Below, piece after piece: positions 1-11,505 of a stretch of DNA of 64,000 nt. The position numbers were made by a program, and so were the translations under genes. Below the pieces are notes generated by a model that saw only the letters and a list, made by a program, of their open reading frames with translations, was not told the DNA's origin and did not search any database. Positions within the stretch are counted from its first letter, which is position 1; each line of letters starts with the position of its first letter. This DNA is from Budorcas taxicolor (lineage: Eukaryota; Chordata; Mammalia; Artiodactyla; Bovidae), in contig NC_068913.1 of assembly GCF_023091745.1 (NCBI RefSeq), forward strand, positions 39,810,501 through 39,874,500, in the 5' to 3' direction.

Positions 1-737
1 CAGAATTGAGTTGAAGTGTAGGACACCCAGTTGGCATTCAGAAAACTGCTTGGTGGTGAGAAATATCCTCTCTCCACTCATTAGAACTAGAGCATTCAGA
101 ATACCAGATAGTGAGTTTCCAAAAATACAGATCTGACACACCCAGATTTTTCACTACGTCCCTGAAATTCACATTTATTTAATAGATCAGGAAGTTTGTC
201 ACTGTATAAGGGGAAGGAAAAAAGAGTACAAACCTCACTGAATAGAAGTATTTACTCATATTTAATATTTTTGCTGTTTTAGAATAGACAAAAATCTGTG
301 GCTTCAGATATTGAACAAAAAGGTAGCATGTCTGCCGGTAAATTTAAGAGGCCACCCTACAGATGACTTAAAAATTATAAGATCACCTAATTTTATTTCC
401 AAGTCAAAATCTACAATAATTTTATGAATCTCATAACTAATGAATGGTTTCTCAGGATAGATCCTCAACCACCATGATAGCTTCTCATATTCCATTCCAA
501 TAGTTGGAATATTATTTTTAATTAGTTTAAATTTATAGGAAAGTGAATCAGTTTGGTCTAGCTAAGCCTAATAAGCCTGTTCACCCAGTTCATTGGTCAC
601 CTTCCCTCTGAGCAATGAATTTTGGAGGAAAAACAACTGGGGATGGGCTGCAGTTGAAGGAACAACCTGAAGAAAAACTTTTACCTGGAAGGGAACTCTC
701 ATCAATTCCTCCCTAAAGTTAAGATCCAATCATCTTC
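1..737. other. Low-repeat sequence, no gene seen
   Basis: AT-rich sequence with no recognisable repeat, exon or RNA. The only open frame, 63 codons on the minus strand near 304-495, resembles nothing and has no supporting context. Confidence 0.5.
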
Positions 738-1357
738 CATTGTTTGTTTTTTACTTTTTATTGGAGTATAGTTGATTTACAATGTTGTATTCATTTCTGC
801 TGTAAAGTGAATCAATTATGCTCATACCTATATCCACTCTTTTTTAGATTCTTTTCCCATTTAGGTCATTACAGAGTAGTGAGTCGAGTTCCTGTGCTAC
901 ACAGAAGGTCCTTATTAGTTATCTATTTTATACATAGTAGTGCTTATATGTAAATCCCAATCTCCCAGTGCAGCTCTCCCTCTCTTTGCTACCTGGTAAC
1001 CATAAGATTGTTTTCTACATCTGTGACTCTCTCTTTTGTAAATAAGCTCATTTTTTTTAGATTCAACCTATGTGATATCACATTTGCTTTTATCTGAGCT
1101 ATGTCACTTGGTATAATAATCTCTAGGCCCATTCATAGTGCTACAAATAGCATTATTTTGTTCTTTTTCTGGCCGAGTAATATTCCATTGAATATATGTG
1201 CCATATCTTCTCGGTCAGTAGACATTTAGGTCACTTCCCTGCCGTGGCTACTGTTAATAGTGCTGCACTGAAGGTTGGCATAACTGTGTCTTCTTGAATT
1301 ACAGTTTTCTCTGGGTACATGTCCAAGAGTGGGATTGCTGGATCATATGGTAGCTCT
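738..1357 (-). mobile_element. L1 3' end, antisense (3' part of a twin-primed copy)
   Basis: The sequence reads as the complement of a ruminant L1 3'UTR followed by the last part of ORF2, from the T-rich end at 738 to a point in ORF2 where the encoded L-x-Y-D-P type segment begins. It stops abruptly at 1357 where a BovB starts. The next L1 piece, beyond that BovB (1869-1950), is in the opposite orientation and carries the ORF2 segment immediately upstream. Divergence is considerable, so this is an old insertion. Confidence 0.85.
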
Positions 1358-1868
1358 CAGTTCAGTTCAGTTGCTCAGCCATGTCCTAACTTTATGATCC
1401 CATGGACTGCAGCATGCCAGGCTTCCCTGTCCATCACCAACTCCCAGAGCTTGGTCAAACTCATGTCTATTGAGTTGGTGATGCCATCCAACCATCTCAT
1501 ACTCTGTCATCCCCTTCTCCTCCTGCCCTCAATCTTTCCCAGTATATCAGGGTCTTTTCCAGTTCTTCACATCAGGTGGCTGAAGTATTTAAGTTTCAGT
1601 TTCAGCATCAGTCCTTTGGATGAATATCCAGGGTTGATTTCCCATAGGATGGACTGGTTGGATCTCCTTGCAGTCCGAGGGACTCTCAAGAGTCTTCTCC
1701 AACACCACAGTTCAAAAGCATCAATTCTTTGGTGCTCAGCTTTCTTTATAGTCCAACTCTCACATCCATACATGACTACTGGAAAAAACATAGCTTTGAC
1801 TAGATGGACCTTTGTTGGTAAAGTAATGTCTCTGCTTTTTAATATGCTGCCTAGGTTTGTCATAGTTC
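1358..1868 (-). mobile_element. BovB LINE, 3' end, 5'-truncated
   Basis: Complement of the BovB 3' terminus. It begins with the tandem ttcag motif typical of this end and runs into the C-terminal region of the RTE-type protein. About 0.5 kb is present, with several frame breaks. It lies between two oppositely oriented pieces of one L1, close to that element's inversion junction, so it inserted after the L1. Confidence 0.9.
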
Positions 1869-1950
1869 TACAAGGTAACCCTACTAGAGGGTTGATAGGA
1901 ATGTAAATCTGTATAGGCACTGCGGAGAACAGTATGGAGGTTCCCCAAAG
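1869..1950 (+). mobile_element. L1 fragment, inverted 5' segment
   Basis: Short plus-strand L1 ORF2 segment containing the G-N-V-N-x-x-x-x-G/A-x-x-x-x-W/R-R-T-V-W-R-F type region. In intact L1 this stretch directly precedes the part found antisense at 738-1357. Together they look like one L1 whose 5' part was inverted by twin priming. Confidence 0.55.
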
Positions 1951-2343
1951 CAAACAAAAAACTTTGCCTACTAATTTAAGTAAGTAAGTAAGTGTTAGTT
2001 GCCCAGTCGTGCCCAACTCTTTGTGACCCCATGGACTGCAGCCCACCAGTCTCTTCTGTCCGTGAGATTTTCCAGGCAAGAATACTGGAGTGGGTTGCCA
2101 TTTCCTTCTCCAGAGGATCTTCCCGACCGAGAGATCAAACCCAGGTTTCCTGCACTGCAGGCAGGTTCTTTACCAACTGAGCTACAAGGAAAGCAGGGGT
2201 GCGACTTTCAATTCCCTGGTTGGGGAGCTAAGATCCCATTATACCTCATGGCCAAAAAAAAAAAACCACCAAACAGAAGCAATATTGTAACAAAATTCAA
2301 TAAAGACTTTAAAAATAGTCCACATTAAAAAATAATCTTAGAA
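1951..2343 (+). repeat. CHR-type tRNA-Glu SINE, split by a Bov-tA
   Basis: A cetartiodactyl CHR-2-like SINE. Its head is recognisable before 1972, its body resumes after 2193 with the B-box-like region, and its tail at 2255-2330 has the usual caatattgtaaca and cataaagact-like stretch and A-run. A Bov-tA sits in its middle. Its A-tail served as the target of the L1 at 2344-6272, and the remaining few tail bases reappear after 6288. Confidence 0.7.
1972..2193 (-). repeat. Bov-tA SINE
   Basis: Complement of a complete Bov-tA. The BovA part with its 3' gtaa-rich simple tail (taagtaagtaag) comes first, followed by the tRNA-Glu-derived head ending near 2193. It interrupts the CHR-type SINE. Confidence 0.9.
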
Positions 2344-5300
2344 TTGACAGTAACACAATAATAGTAGGAGACTTTAACACCCCACCCCCACCAATGGACA
2401 GATCGTCAAAATAGGAAATTAATAAGGAAACACAAGTCTTAAATGATACATTAAATGAGATGGATCTCATTAATATCTTCAGGACATCCCATACAAATGC
2501 AGAAGAATACACCTATTTTTCACATGCACATGGAACATTCTCCAGGATAAACCACATCTTGGGTCACAAATCAAACCTCAGTAAACTTAAGAAAATTGAA
2601 ATCATATTAAGCATCTTCTCTGACCACAATGCTATGAGACTAGATATCAATTATAAGAAAAAAAACTGTAAGAAACTCAAACACATGGAGATTAAACAAC
2701 ACATTTCTAAATAACCAACAGGTTACTGAAGAAATCAAAATGGAAATCAAAAAATTTCTAGAAACAAATGACAATGAAAACATGACAACTCAAACCTATG
2801 GGATGCTGCAAAAGCAATTCTAAGAGGGAAGTTTATTGCAATACAATCCTACCTCAAGAAACAAGAAAAACATTGAATAGACAACCTAACTTTACACCTA
2901 AACCAACTGGAAAAAGAAGAAAAAAAAATTAATCGAAGGAAAGAAATCATGAAGATCCAAAAAGAAATGAAAGAAACAATAGTAAAGATTACTAAAACTA
3001 AAAGCTGGCTCTTTGAGAAGATAAACAAAATTGGCAAGCCTTTAGCCAGACTTATCAAGAAAAAAAGAAGAATCAAATTAACAAAATTAGAAATGAAAAA
3101 GGAGAGGTTACAGCAGACAATGCAGAAATACAAATGATTATAAGAGACTATTATGAACAACTGTATGGCAATAAAATAGATAACCTGGAAGAAATGGACA
3201 GATTCTTAGAAAAGTTCAATCTTCCGAGACTGAGCCAGGAAGAAATAGAAATTATGAACAACTCAATTATAAGCACTGAAATTGAAGCTGTGATCAAAAA
3301 TCCCCCCCCCCCAAAAAAAGCCCAGGACCAGATGGCTTCGCAGGAGAATTCTATCAAACAATTAGAGAAGAGCTAATGCTTATCCTTCTAAAACTCTTTC
3401 AAAAAATTGCAGAGGAAGGAACACTTCCAAATTCATTCTATGAGCCCACCATCATCCTGATACCAAAACCAGACAAAGACAACACAGAAAAAGAAAACTA
3501 CAGGCCAATATCACTGAAGAACATAGATGCAAAAATCCTCAACAAAATTTTAGCAAACAGAATTCAGCAACACAACAGAAAGCTCATATACCATGATCAA
3601 GCTGGGTTTATTCCAGAGATGCAGGGATTCTTCAATATATGGAAATCAATCAGTGTGATACACCATATTAACAAATTGAAAGATAGAAACCATATGATCA
3701 TCTCAATAGATGCAAAAAAGCATTTGACAAAATTCAACACCTATTTATGATTAAGACTCTTCAAAAAATGGACATAGAAGGAACCTACCTCAACATACTA
3801 AAGGCCATAGATGATAAGCCTACAGCAAACATTAGTCTCAATGGTGAAAAGCAGAAAGCGTTCCCTCTAAGATCAGGAACAAGCCAAAGGTGTCCACTTT
3901 CACCACTGTTATTCAACACAGTTTTGGAAGTCCTAGCTACAGCAGTCAGAGAAGAAAAAGAAATAAAAGGAATCCAGACTGGAAAAGAAGTAAAGCTCTC
4001 ACTGTTTGCAGATGACATGATACTGTACATAGAAAACCCTAAAGATAATATCATAAAATTACTAAAGCTAATCAGTGAATTTAACAAAGTTTCAGGATAC
4101 AAAATCAATACACAGAAATCACTTGCATTTCTATATACTAACAATGAAAAATCAGAAAGAGCAATTAAGGAATCAATCCTATTCACCATTGCAACAAAAA
4201 GAATTAAATACCTAGCAATAAACTCACCTAAGGAGACAAATGATCTGTACACAGAAAATTATAAGACACTAATGAAAGAAATCAAAGATGACATAAACAG
4301 ATGGAGGGATATTCCATGTTCCTGTGTAGGAAGAATCAATATTGTGAAAAGGACAATATTACCAAATGCAATCTACAGATTCAATGCAATCCCTATCAAA
4401 TGACCAATGGCACTTTTCACAGAACTAGAACAAAACATTTCACAATTCATATGGAAACACAAAATACCCCAAATAGCCAAAGAAGTCTTGAGAAAGAAGA
4501 ATGGAGCTGGAGGAGTCAACCTTCCTGACTTCAGAATATACTACAAAGCTACAATCATCACGACAGTATGGTACTGGCACAGAAACAGAAATATAGACCA
4601 ATGGAACAAGATCCAAAGCCTAGAAATAAACCCATACGCCTATGGGTACCTTATTTTTGACAAAGGAGACAAGAATATGCAATGGGGCAAAGACAGCTTC
4701 TTCAATAAATGGTGCTGGGAAAACTGGACAGCTACATGTAAAACACTTCCTAACACCATACACAAAAGTGAAAGTGAAGTTGCTCAGTCATGTCCAACTC
4801 TTTGGGACACCATGGACTGTAGCCTACCAGGCTCCTCTGTCCATGGAATTTTCCAGGCAAGAATACTGGAGTGGGTTGCCATTTCCTTCTCCAGGAGATT
4901 GTCCCAACCGAGGTATCGAACCTGGGTCTCCTGCACTGTAGACAGATACTTTACTGTCTGAGCCACCAGGGAAGTACACCATACACAAAGACAAACTCAA
5001 AATAGATTAAAGACCTAAATGTGAGACCAGAAATTATAAAACTCTTAGAGGAAAACATAGGCAGAACACTTGAAGACATAAATCAAAGCAAGATCCTCTA
5101 TGACCCACCTCCTAGAGTAATGGAAATAGAAACAAAAGTAAACAATTGGGACCTGATTAAACTTAAAAGCTTTTGCACAGCAAAGGAAACTATAAGCAAG
5201 GTGAGAAGACAACCCTCGGAATGGGAGAAATTAATAGCAAATGAAACAACTGACAAAGGATTAATTTCCAAAATATACAAGCAGCGAATACAACTCAATA

Positions 5301-5939
5301 CCAGAAAAACAAACAGCCCAATCAAAAAGTGGGAAAAAGAGCAAAACAGACATTTCTCCAAAGAAGACATACAGATGGCCAACAAACACATGAAAAGGTT
5401 CTCAACATTGCTCATTATTAGAGAAATGCAAATCAGAACTACAATAAGATATCCCCTCACACTGGTCAGAATGGCCCTCATCGAAAAGTCTACAAACAAT
5501 AAATGCTGGAGAGGGTGTGGAGGAAAGGGAACATTCTTGCACTGTTGGTGGGAATGTAAATTGATTAGCCACTATGAGGGTGGTATGGAGATTCCTTAAA
5601 AAACTAGGAATAAAACCACCATATAACCCAGTAATTCCACTCCTAGACATATACCCTGAGGAAACCAAAATTGAAAGAGACACATGTATCCCATTGTTCA
5701 TTGCAGCACTATTTACAAAAATAGCTAGGACATGGAAGCAACCTAGATGTCCATCGATAGGCGAATGGATAAAGAATTTGTGGTACACGTACACAATGGA
5801 ATATTACTCAGCTATTAAAAGGAACACATTTGACTCAGTTCTAATGAGGTGGATGAACTTAGAACCTATTATTCAGACTAAAGTGAGTCAGAAAGAAAAA
5901 GATAAATACTGTATTCTAACATGTATATACAGAATCTAG
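2344..5939 (+). pseudogene. L1 ORF2 remnant (endonuclease end, reverse transcriptase, Cys-rich tail)
   Basis: Broken ORF2. The endonuclease remnant shows GDFNTP near 2370 and the catalytic SDHN at 2619-2630. The reverse transcriptase holds FADD at 4005-4016 within the longest open piece (3747-4403). After the inserted SINE, a C-x3-C-x7-H-x-C type cysteine/histidine cluster lies near 5505-5555, and the protein ends at 5939 with the usual L1 terminus. Reading passes through at least seven open segments in different frames, so no functional protein can be made. Intact L1 ORF2 is about 1,250 residues; here the first 200 or so are absent. Confidence 0.9.
4767..4975 (-). repeat. Bov-tA SINE inside L1 ORF2
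   Basis: Complement of Bov-tA bounded by a perfect 14 bp duplication of L1 sequence (acaccatacacaaa, 4753-4766 and 4976-4989). It is therefore younger than the L1. Confidence 0.95.
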
Positions 5940-6299
5940 AAAAATGGTACTGAAGAATTTACTTACAGGGCAACAGTGGAGAAACAGACATAGAGAATAG
6001 ACTTATGGACATGGGGAAGGGGGAGGAGAGGGTGAGATGTATGGAAAGAGTAACAAGGAAACTTACATTATCATATGTAAAATAGATAGCCAACAGGAAT
6101 TTGCTGTATGGCTCAGGAAACTCAAACAGGGGCTCTGTATCAACCTAGAGGGAGATGGGAGGGAGTTTCAAAAGGGAGGCGATATATGTATACCTACGGC
6201 TGATTCATGTTGAGGTTTGACAGGAAACATCAAAATTCTGTAAAGCAATTATCCTTCCATAAAAATTAATTTAAAAATAATCTTAGAAAAAAATAATAA

Positions 6300-6560
6300 A
6301 AATAGAGCTTCCATTGCTTTTAGAAGGACCCTACAAAGGCTGATGCAGCTGTGTCCTTGCCTCACCTCTTCTCTCATCACTCTCCCCTCTTTTTCTCTGT
6401 TGCAGCCACGCTGACTTTGCACTGTCTCAAATCACCCTTGTTTCCATGTTACCCCCACAGCATTTGCCAAGGCTTTTCCCTTTGCCCACCTAATAATCAC
6501 CCTATAGATTTCATCTCAAATCACATCCTCAGTGTCCTTGAAGAAGTGTACAGAACAATT
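6300..6560 (+). repeat. L2 LINE fragment
   Basis: Diverged plus-strand match to the L2 3' region, recognised by the succession of pyrimidine-rich phrases around gccacgctgac, the 'catttgccaaggctt' stretch and the tcaaatcacatcctcagtg phrase. Old, no coding capacity. Confidence 0.55.
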
Positions 6561-7067
6561 TACTTTTGGGAATTAGAGCTGCCAATTAAATGCCATTTTG
6601 TTATAAAACTGTGTGAAACTACTGATGGGATTTAGGAAAAGCTAACCCCAAATATGACACCAGAGTATACCGAATATTTTAAGCTGAAGAAATCAGAGAA
6701 ATAGCATGTGTAGAAGGGACTCTCTGACCTGCCCCTGAAGGAGAAGATAAGACCCTTACATGAGGGGTTTGCCTTTTCTATACCTAGAGGAAAGGTCCAT
6801 TCTAGTCTCCAGGATGTCAAGAGAAATTAAACTGAATAGGCTTTGCTTTTCCCCCTAATTTACCGTGTTCAGCTCATACTCCTTTTTGTCCTATCATATT
6901 TTTACAAGACTTTCCTCTCTACTTCTAACCAAACACTTTCAGATTTTAACCTAAACACTTTCAGGTTTAACTAATTCTTCAGGTTTTCATTTCCTTGTGA
7001 CATTTCCAGTGTCACATGAAACTTACAATAGACAAATTTACATGTTTTTTTTTAAAAGGTTTGCTTT
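6561..7067. other. Low-repeat sequence, no gene seen
   Basis: No recognisable repeat or exon. Contains a near-duplicate phrase, aacactttcag, repeated at about 6931 and 6953. Confidence 0.4.
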
Positions 7068-7274
7068 AAAAAAAAAAACATTATTTGGCTGTGTCGGGTC
7101 TCAGTTGCAGCATGCAAGATCTTCCTTGCAGTGTGCAGGCTTCCCTCTGGTTGGGGTGTGCTGGCTTAGCTCCCCTACTGCATGGAGGATCGCAGTTCCT
7201 CAGCCAGGAATTGAACCCACATCCCCTGCACTGGTAGGTGGATTCTTAACCATTACACCGCTAGCGAAGTCCTG
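7068..7274 (-). repeat. CHR-type tRNA-derived SINE
   Basis: Complement of a CHR-type SINE. It begins with a poly-A complement near 7065 and ends at the tRNA-like head, which on the minus strand reads with an intact B-box-like ggttcaattcc motif. About 205 bp long, moderately diverged. Confidence 0.8.
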
Positions 7275-7382
7275 ATCTGTATGCTTTTCTCTTGTCAACC
7301 TGTCTGTTGTCGGAGGAGTCTCAGTCACGAACTTAGAAGGGCAGAGGAAACAACAGGTTTTCATCCCTATTTCAGTAACCAG

Positions 7383-7584
7383 AGGCTTCCTTTGTGACTC
7401 AAATGGTAAAGAATCTGCCTACAATGCAGGAGACCTGAGTTTGATCCGTGGGTCAGGAAGATTCCCTGGAGAAGGGAATGGTTACACACTCCAGTGTTCT
7501 TGCCTGGAGAACACCATGGACAGAGGAGCTTGGTGGGCTACAGTCTATAGGGTCGCAAAGAATCGGACATGGCTGAGTGACTGA
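7383..7584 (+). repeat. Bov-tA SINE with target-site duplication
   Basis: Complete plus-strand Bov-tA (tRNA-Glu head, then BovA body) flanked by a perfect 10 bp repeat, cagtaaccag, at 7373-7382 and 7585-7594. Confidence 0.95.
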
Positions 7585-7888
7585 CAGTAACCAGGTAAGA
7601 GGCTGTCAATATAGGCAAGAATGAGGAAATTTCTGGACAGTGAGAGGGGTCACACTGTGTCGAGTAGTGATTATCGAGAAGAGATGAGTTAGTAGCAGGG
7701 GTGACACTGCTCTCAAAGGCAACCTCTCCTGTCTCCTCAGAGTTGCTACCTACGCACTGGATTGATCCCGTATTCCCTTTCTTCTTATCTGAGAAGCTCA
7801 TTAAAGACCACATTTGTAAGGTTCAACTTGAGCAACATATTTAGATGGCTTAGTGCATTATTCTTGACTGATAAGCTTTGCTGAAAAC

Positions 7889-8106
7889 TTGTTGTTGTCA
7901 TCATTTAGTTGCTAAGTCCTGTCTGACTCTTTTGTGACCCCATGGACTGGAGCCCACCAGGTTCTGTCCATGGGATTTCCCAGGCAAGAATACTGCGGTG
8001 GGTTGCCATTTCTTCTTCCAGGGAATCTTCCCAACCCAGGAACTGAACCCATGTCTCCTGCACTGGCAAGTGAATTATGTACCCTTGAGCCACCAGGGAA
8101 GCCCTG
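7889..8106 (-). repeat. Bov-tA SINE
   Basis: Complement of Bov-tA with a gttgttgtcatc-type simple 3' tail at 7889 and a tRNA-like head ending at 8106. The BovA part lacks a few bases near 7960. Confidence 0.92.
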
Positions 8107-8184
8107 AGGTCTTGTATCATCACATAACCAAGTATAAGAGCTAGGAGTCTTTCATGTTATTTTTATTTATTTTTCTTTTTTTTT

Positions 8185-8445
8185 TTCATGTTATTTTTAA
8201 TGTCTGTAATATACTTTTATTTTTTATAGATGTATAGTTAATTTACAGTGTTGTATTAGTTTCAGGTGTATAGCAGAATGGTTTGGTTTTATATATACAT
8301 ATATTAATATTGTTTTATATCTATTTATAAAAGAACATAATACATATGTCCTTTTTCAGATTCTTTTCCACTATAGGTTATTATAAGATATTGAATATAG
8401 TACCCTATGCTATACAGTATTTCCTTTTTCATGTTCTTACTAGGT
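8185..8445 (-). mobile_element. L1 3'UTR fragment, antisense
   Basis: Complement of a ruminant L1 3'UTR, recognised by the stretch around atagttaatttacagtgttg and the following cagattcttttccactataggttattat region. Old and 5'-truncated; no coding sequence. Confidence 0.8.
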
Positions 8446-9052
8446 TTAATCCTCCTGTATTTTACTTTTTAAGATGCATTTTTTAATGAAACATTTTTTC
8501 TAATTATGTTATTCTATGAACTGTCATGGTTCTCTAATTCAGAAATGTATATTAGTAAATGTTCCCTTCCTCATCCCTACATTCATGAGTAATGTTCAGT
8601 TAATTATTAGCATGCTAAAGTAAATTAAGGAAGCCACTATTGGGTGTATATGTTAACAGAGTGATAATTGGAAGACAGTGGGTGAAAATTAAGTAGGAAA
8701 TGTCAAGGTGAGTTCGGAGAATTTTCACTAAAGTAAAAAAGAGGAAAATGCTGATCTTACAAGCAATTGCTTATTTTACACAGAATGGCTTTTTAAAATT
8801 AATTTCTTCTAGTGAGAAAAAGTCGCTAAGCAGCAGAAGCTACACTTGAGCTGGTAAAATTGTCAGAGGAGAAATAAATTGTGATATGTTTCACATTTGT
8901 GGAAGATTAGATAAACGTTTGATTTTTCGAACATTCATTTCAAACAGCAAAAGTAAAATAATCTAAATAAATAAAATCTTCGGAAAGTTGTGCTGACATT
9001 CTAAATCAATTATCCCATCATTTTGAAAATGGTCAAGATGGGAAGGGGAGGT
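8446..9052. other. Low-repeat sequence, no gene seen
   Basis: AT-rich; no repeat, exon or RNA recognised. Confidence 0.4.
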
Positions 9053-9061
9053 AGAAAGATG

Positions 9062-9502
9062 CGTGTGCATGCGTGCTAAGTCGCTTCAGTCATGTCCGAC
9101 GCTATGTGAACCTATAGACTGTAGCTTGCCAGGCTCCTCTGTCCATGGGATTCTCCAGGCAAGAATACTGGAGTGGGTTGCCATGCCCTTCTCCAGGGGA
9201 TCTTCTCGACTCAGGGATCAAACCCACGTCGCCTGTATTGGCAGGTGGGTTCTTTACCGCTGGACTTCCCTGGTGGCTCAGACGGTAAAGCGCCTGTCTA
9301 TAATGCGGGAGACCTGGGTTCGATCCCTGGGTCGGGAAGATCCGCTGGAGAAAGGAATGGCATCCACTCCAGTACTCTTGCCTGGAAAATCCCATGGACG
9401 GAGGAGCCTGGTAGGCTACAGTCCATGGGGTAGCAAAGAGTGGGACATGACTGAGCGACTTCACTTTCCTTTCTTTACCACTAGTGCCACCTGGGAAGCC
9501 CC
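9062..9502 (-). repeat. Bov-tA SINE, interrupted by a second Bov-tA
   Basis: Outer minus-strand Bov-tA flanked by a perfect 9 bp duplication, agaaagatg, at 9053-9061 and 9503-9511. Its tRNA-like head is split at about 9259, and the last bases of the head resume at 9471. Confidence 0.93.
9259..9470 (+). repeat. Bov-tA SINE nested in Bov-tA, opposite orientation
   Basis: Plus-strand Bov-tA inserted into the minus-strand copy. The target duplication ttctttacc lies at 9250-9258 and 9471-9479 and can be extended with mismatches. The result is a head-to-head inverted repeat with arms of about 190 bp. Confidence 0.93.
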
Positions 9503-9511
9503 AGAAAGATG

Positions 9512-10304
9512 GGATTCCATGTCAAATTACTCTGAAATATTTTCGTGAGAGGATTTTAAAAACATACTTAGGGTTTCAGGAATGGCCCTTCTGTGTATAA
9601 CATGCCTATCTGCGAAGGTACTGTGGTGAGCATCAGTTGGCTGGCACACTTGCCCCCTGTTCTACCTATAGTGAGTTATCTGAGGTGTGGTGGGAGCTGC
9701 CTCTAACCTGGACCAGACACCCGGTGCCGCGACACTGTTGGCTTTTCACAGCTCAATTTTTGGCTCTTCACTTTGCTCTGTGGGTCCAGCACAACTTCAA
9801 CATCTGACAAGACAGTAAGTTGGCAGCTTCCTATCTCTAAAAGATTTGCAATTTTCAAGTGAGAATTGTGTTTCTCAATTTTACTTTTATGTTTAAGGGT
9901 GAGTTTGCTTGTTTGTTCATTTATCCATTCACATATTTACATTTGTTGATGAATATTTGTAGAATTACACGTGTTTTCTCACTTTTATAAATAATTTTTT
10001 ACTCCATGATGACTAAGGTGTGAGCTGGTAAATGGTTGTTTGCTCTACAGTCGTTTTGCCACAAGGTGGTAGTCTAACTCTTTGCAGTTTAAAAAAAGGA
10101 TTCAAAAAAAAAATTCGAAAAGTGTTCAAGATTTATAAAAAGTATGAGTGCAGCTTTTTTTGTTTCACAGTTTAACTTCTGTACAGCTTTAATAACTGTA
10201 GAAATTAGATATCTATTGTGAATAAATTTCTCTTTTTTTACTATTATTTGAATTTTCTTAAATGATACATAAATTATAAGAATAGAAATCACTCTGTGAT
10301 AATG
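9512..10304. other. Low-repeat sequence, no gene seen
   Basis: No exon or known repeat recognised. It contains a weak CTCF-like motif at 10059-10072. The preceding phrase tgtttgctctacagt has a diverged counterpart near 12422. Confidence 0.4.
10059..10072 (+). promoter_or_regulatory. Weak CTCF-like motif
   Basis: CCACAAGGTGGTAG differs from the core consensus CCASYAGRKGGCRS at two positions. Candidate only; no binding evidence. Confidence 0.25.
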
Positions 10305-10405
10305 ATGATAAAATGCAGTTATAACAGCTAAAATTATCTAAGGCCTTATTTTGTGCTAGGCACCACGTGAGGTGTTTTACATACAGTGACTTAATGCTCA
10401 CTGGC
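10305..10405 (-). repeat. MIR SINE fragment
   Basis: Complement of MIR, with the gtgctaggcacca and tttacatacagtgactta phrases in the expected order. Truncated by the BovB that follows. Confidence 0.6.
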
Positions 10406-10412
10406 CTGTCAT

Positions 10413-11505
10413 TCAGTTCAGTTCGGTCACTCAATTGTGTCCGACTCTTTGAGACCCCATAGACTGCAGCACATCAGGCTTCCTTGTCCATCACCAACTC
10501 CTGGCGCTTACTCAAACTCATGTCTATTGAGCTGGTGATGACATCCAATCATCTCATCCTCTGTCACCCCCTTCTCCTCCCACCTTCAATCTTTGCCAGT
10601 CTTTTCGGATGAGTCAGTTCTTCACATCAGGTGGCCAAAGTATTGGAGTTTCAGCTTCAGCATCAGTTCTTCCAATGAATATTCAGAACTGATTTTCCTT
10701 AGGATGGACTGATTGGATCTCCTTGCTGTCCAAGGGACTCTCACAAGTCTTCTCCAACACCACAGTTCAAAAGCATCAAATTCTTCAGCGCTCAGCTTTC
10801 TTTATAGTCCAACTCTCACATCCATACATGACTACTGGAAAAACCATAGCTTTGACTAGATGGACTTTTGTTGGCAAAGTAATGTCTCTGCTTTTTAATA
10901 TAATATCTAAGCTGGTCATAACTTTTTTTCCAAGGAGCAAGCATCTTTTAATTTCATGGCTTCAGTTACCATCTGCAGTGATTTTGTAGCCCGAAAAATA
11001 AAGTCTGTCACTGTTTCCCTTGTTTCCCCATCTATTTGCCATGAAATGATGGGACCAGATGCCATGATCTTAGTTTTCTGAATGCTGAGTTTTAAGCCAT
11101 CTTTTTCACTCTCTTCCTTCACTTTCATCAAGAGGCTCTTTAGTTCTTCTTCACTTTCTGTCATTAAGTGTGGTGTCATCTACATATCTGAAGTTATTGA
11201 TATTTCTCCCGGCAATCTTGACTCCAGCTTGTGTGTCATCCTGTCCAGCATTTCTCATGATGTACTCTGCACATAACTTAAATAAGCTGGGTGACAATAT
11301 ACAGCCTTGACATACTCCTTTCCCGATTTGGAATCAGTCCATGTCCAGTTCTAACTGTTTTGTTCCATGTCCAGTTCTAACTGTTGCTTCTTGACCTGCA
11401 TATAGATTTCTCAGGAGGCAGATCAGGTGGCTGGTATTCCCATCTCTTGGAGAATTTTCCACAGTTTGTTGTGATCCACCCAGTCAAAGGCTTTGGTATA
11501 GTCAT
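10413..11505 (-). mobile_element. BovB LINE, 3' third, 5'-truncated
   Basis: Complement of BovB from its ttcag-type 3' end to the middle of the reverse transcriptase (the A-K-A-F-D motif region near 11490). Frames are broken by indels, including one near 10905-10920. The catalytic box reads YVDD (11175-11186) instead of YADD. A local duplication of about 25 bp (gttccatgtccagttctaac) occurs near 11335-11385. Confidence 0.93.

Larger units (their letters stand above)
2344..6272 (+). mobile_element. L1 LINE, 5'-truncated, with target-site duplication
   Basis: Ruminant L1 truncated inside the ORF2 endonuclease domain, running through reverse transcriptase, the cysteine-rich C-terminus and the 3'UTR to an A-rich end. 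A perfect 16 bp direct repeat (aaaaataatcttagaa) flanks it at 2328-2343 and 6273-6288, so both ends are exact. The target was the A-tail of the preceding CHR-type SINE. A Bov-tA later inserted at 4767-4975. A poly-C run at about 3302-3311 lies inside the former coding region. Confidence 0.93.

Noticed and set aside
3301..3312. Poly-C run as a functional G-quadruplex or slippage site
   Set aside because: It lies in a dead L1 ORF2 and is most simply an expanded mononucleotide tract.
9290..9335. tRNA-like sequence with a good B box as a tRNA gene
   Set aside because: It is the tRNA-Glu-derived head of a Bov-tA SINE. The same applies to the other SINE heads in the window.
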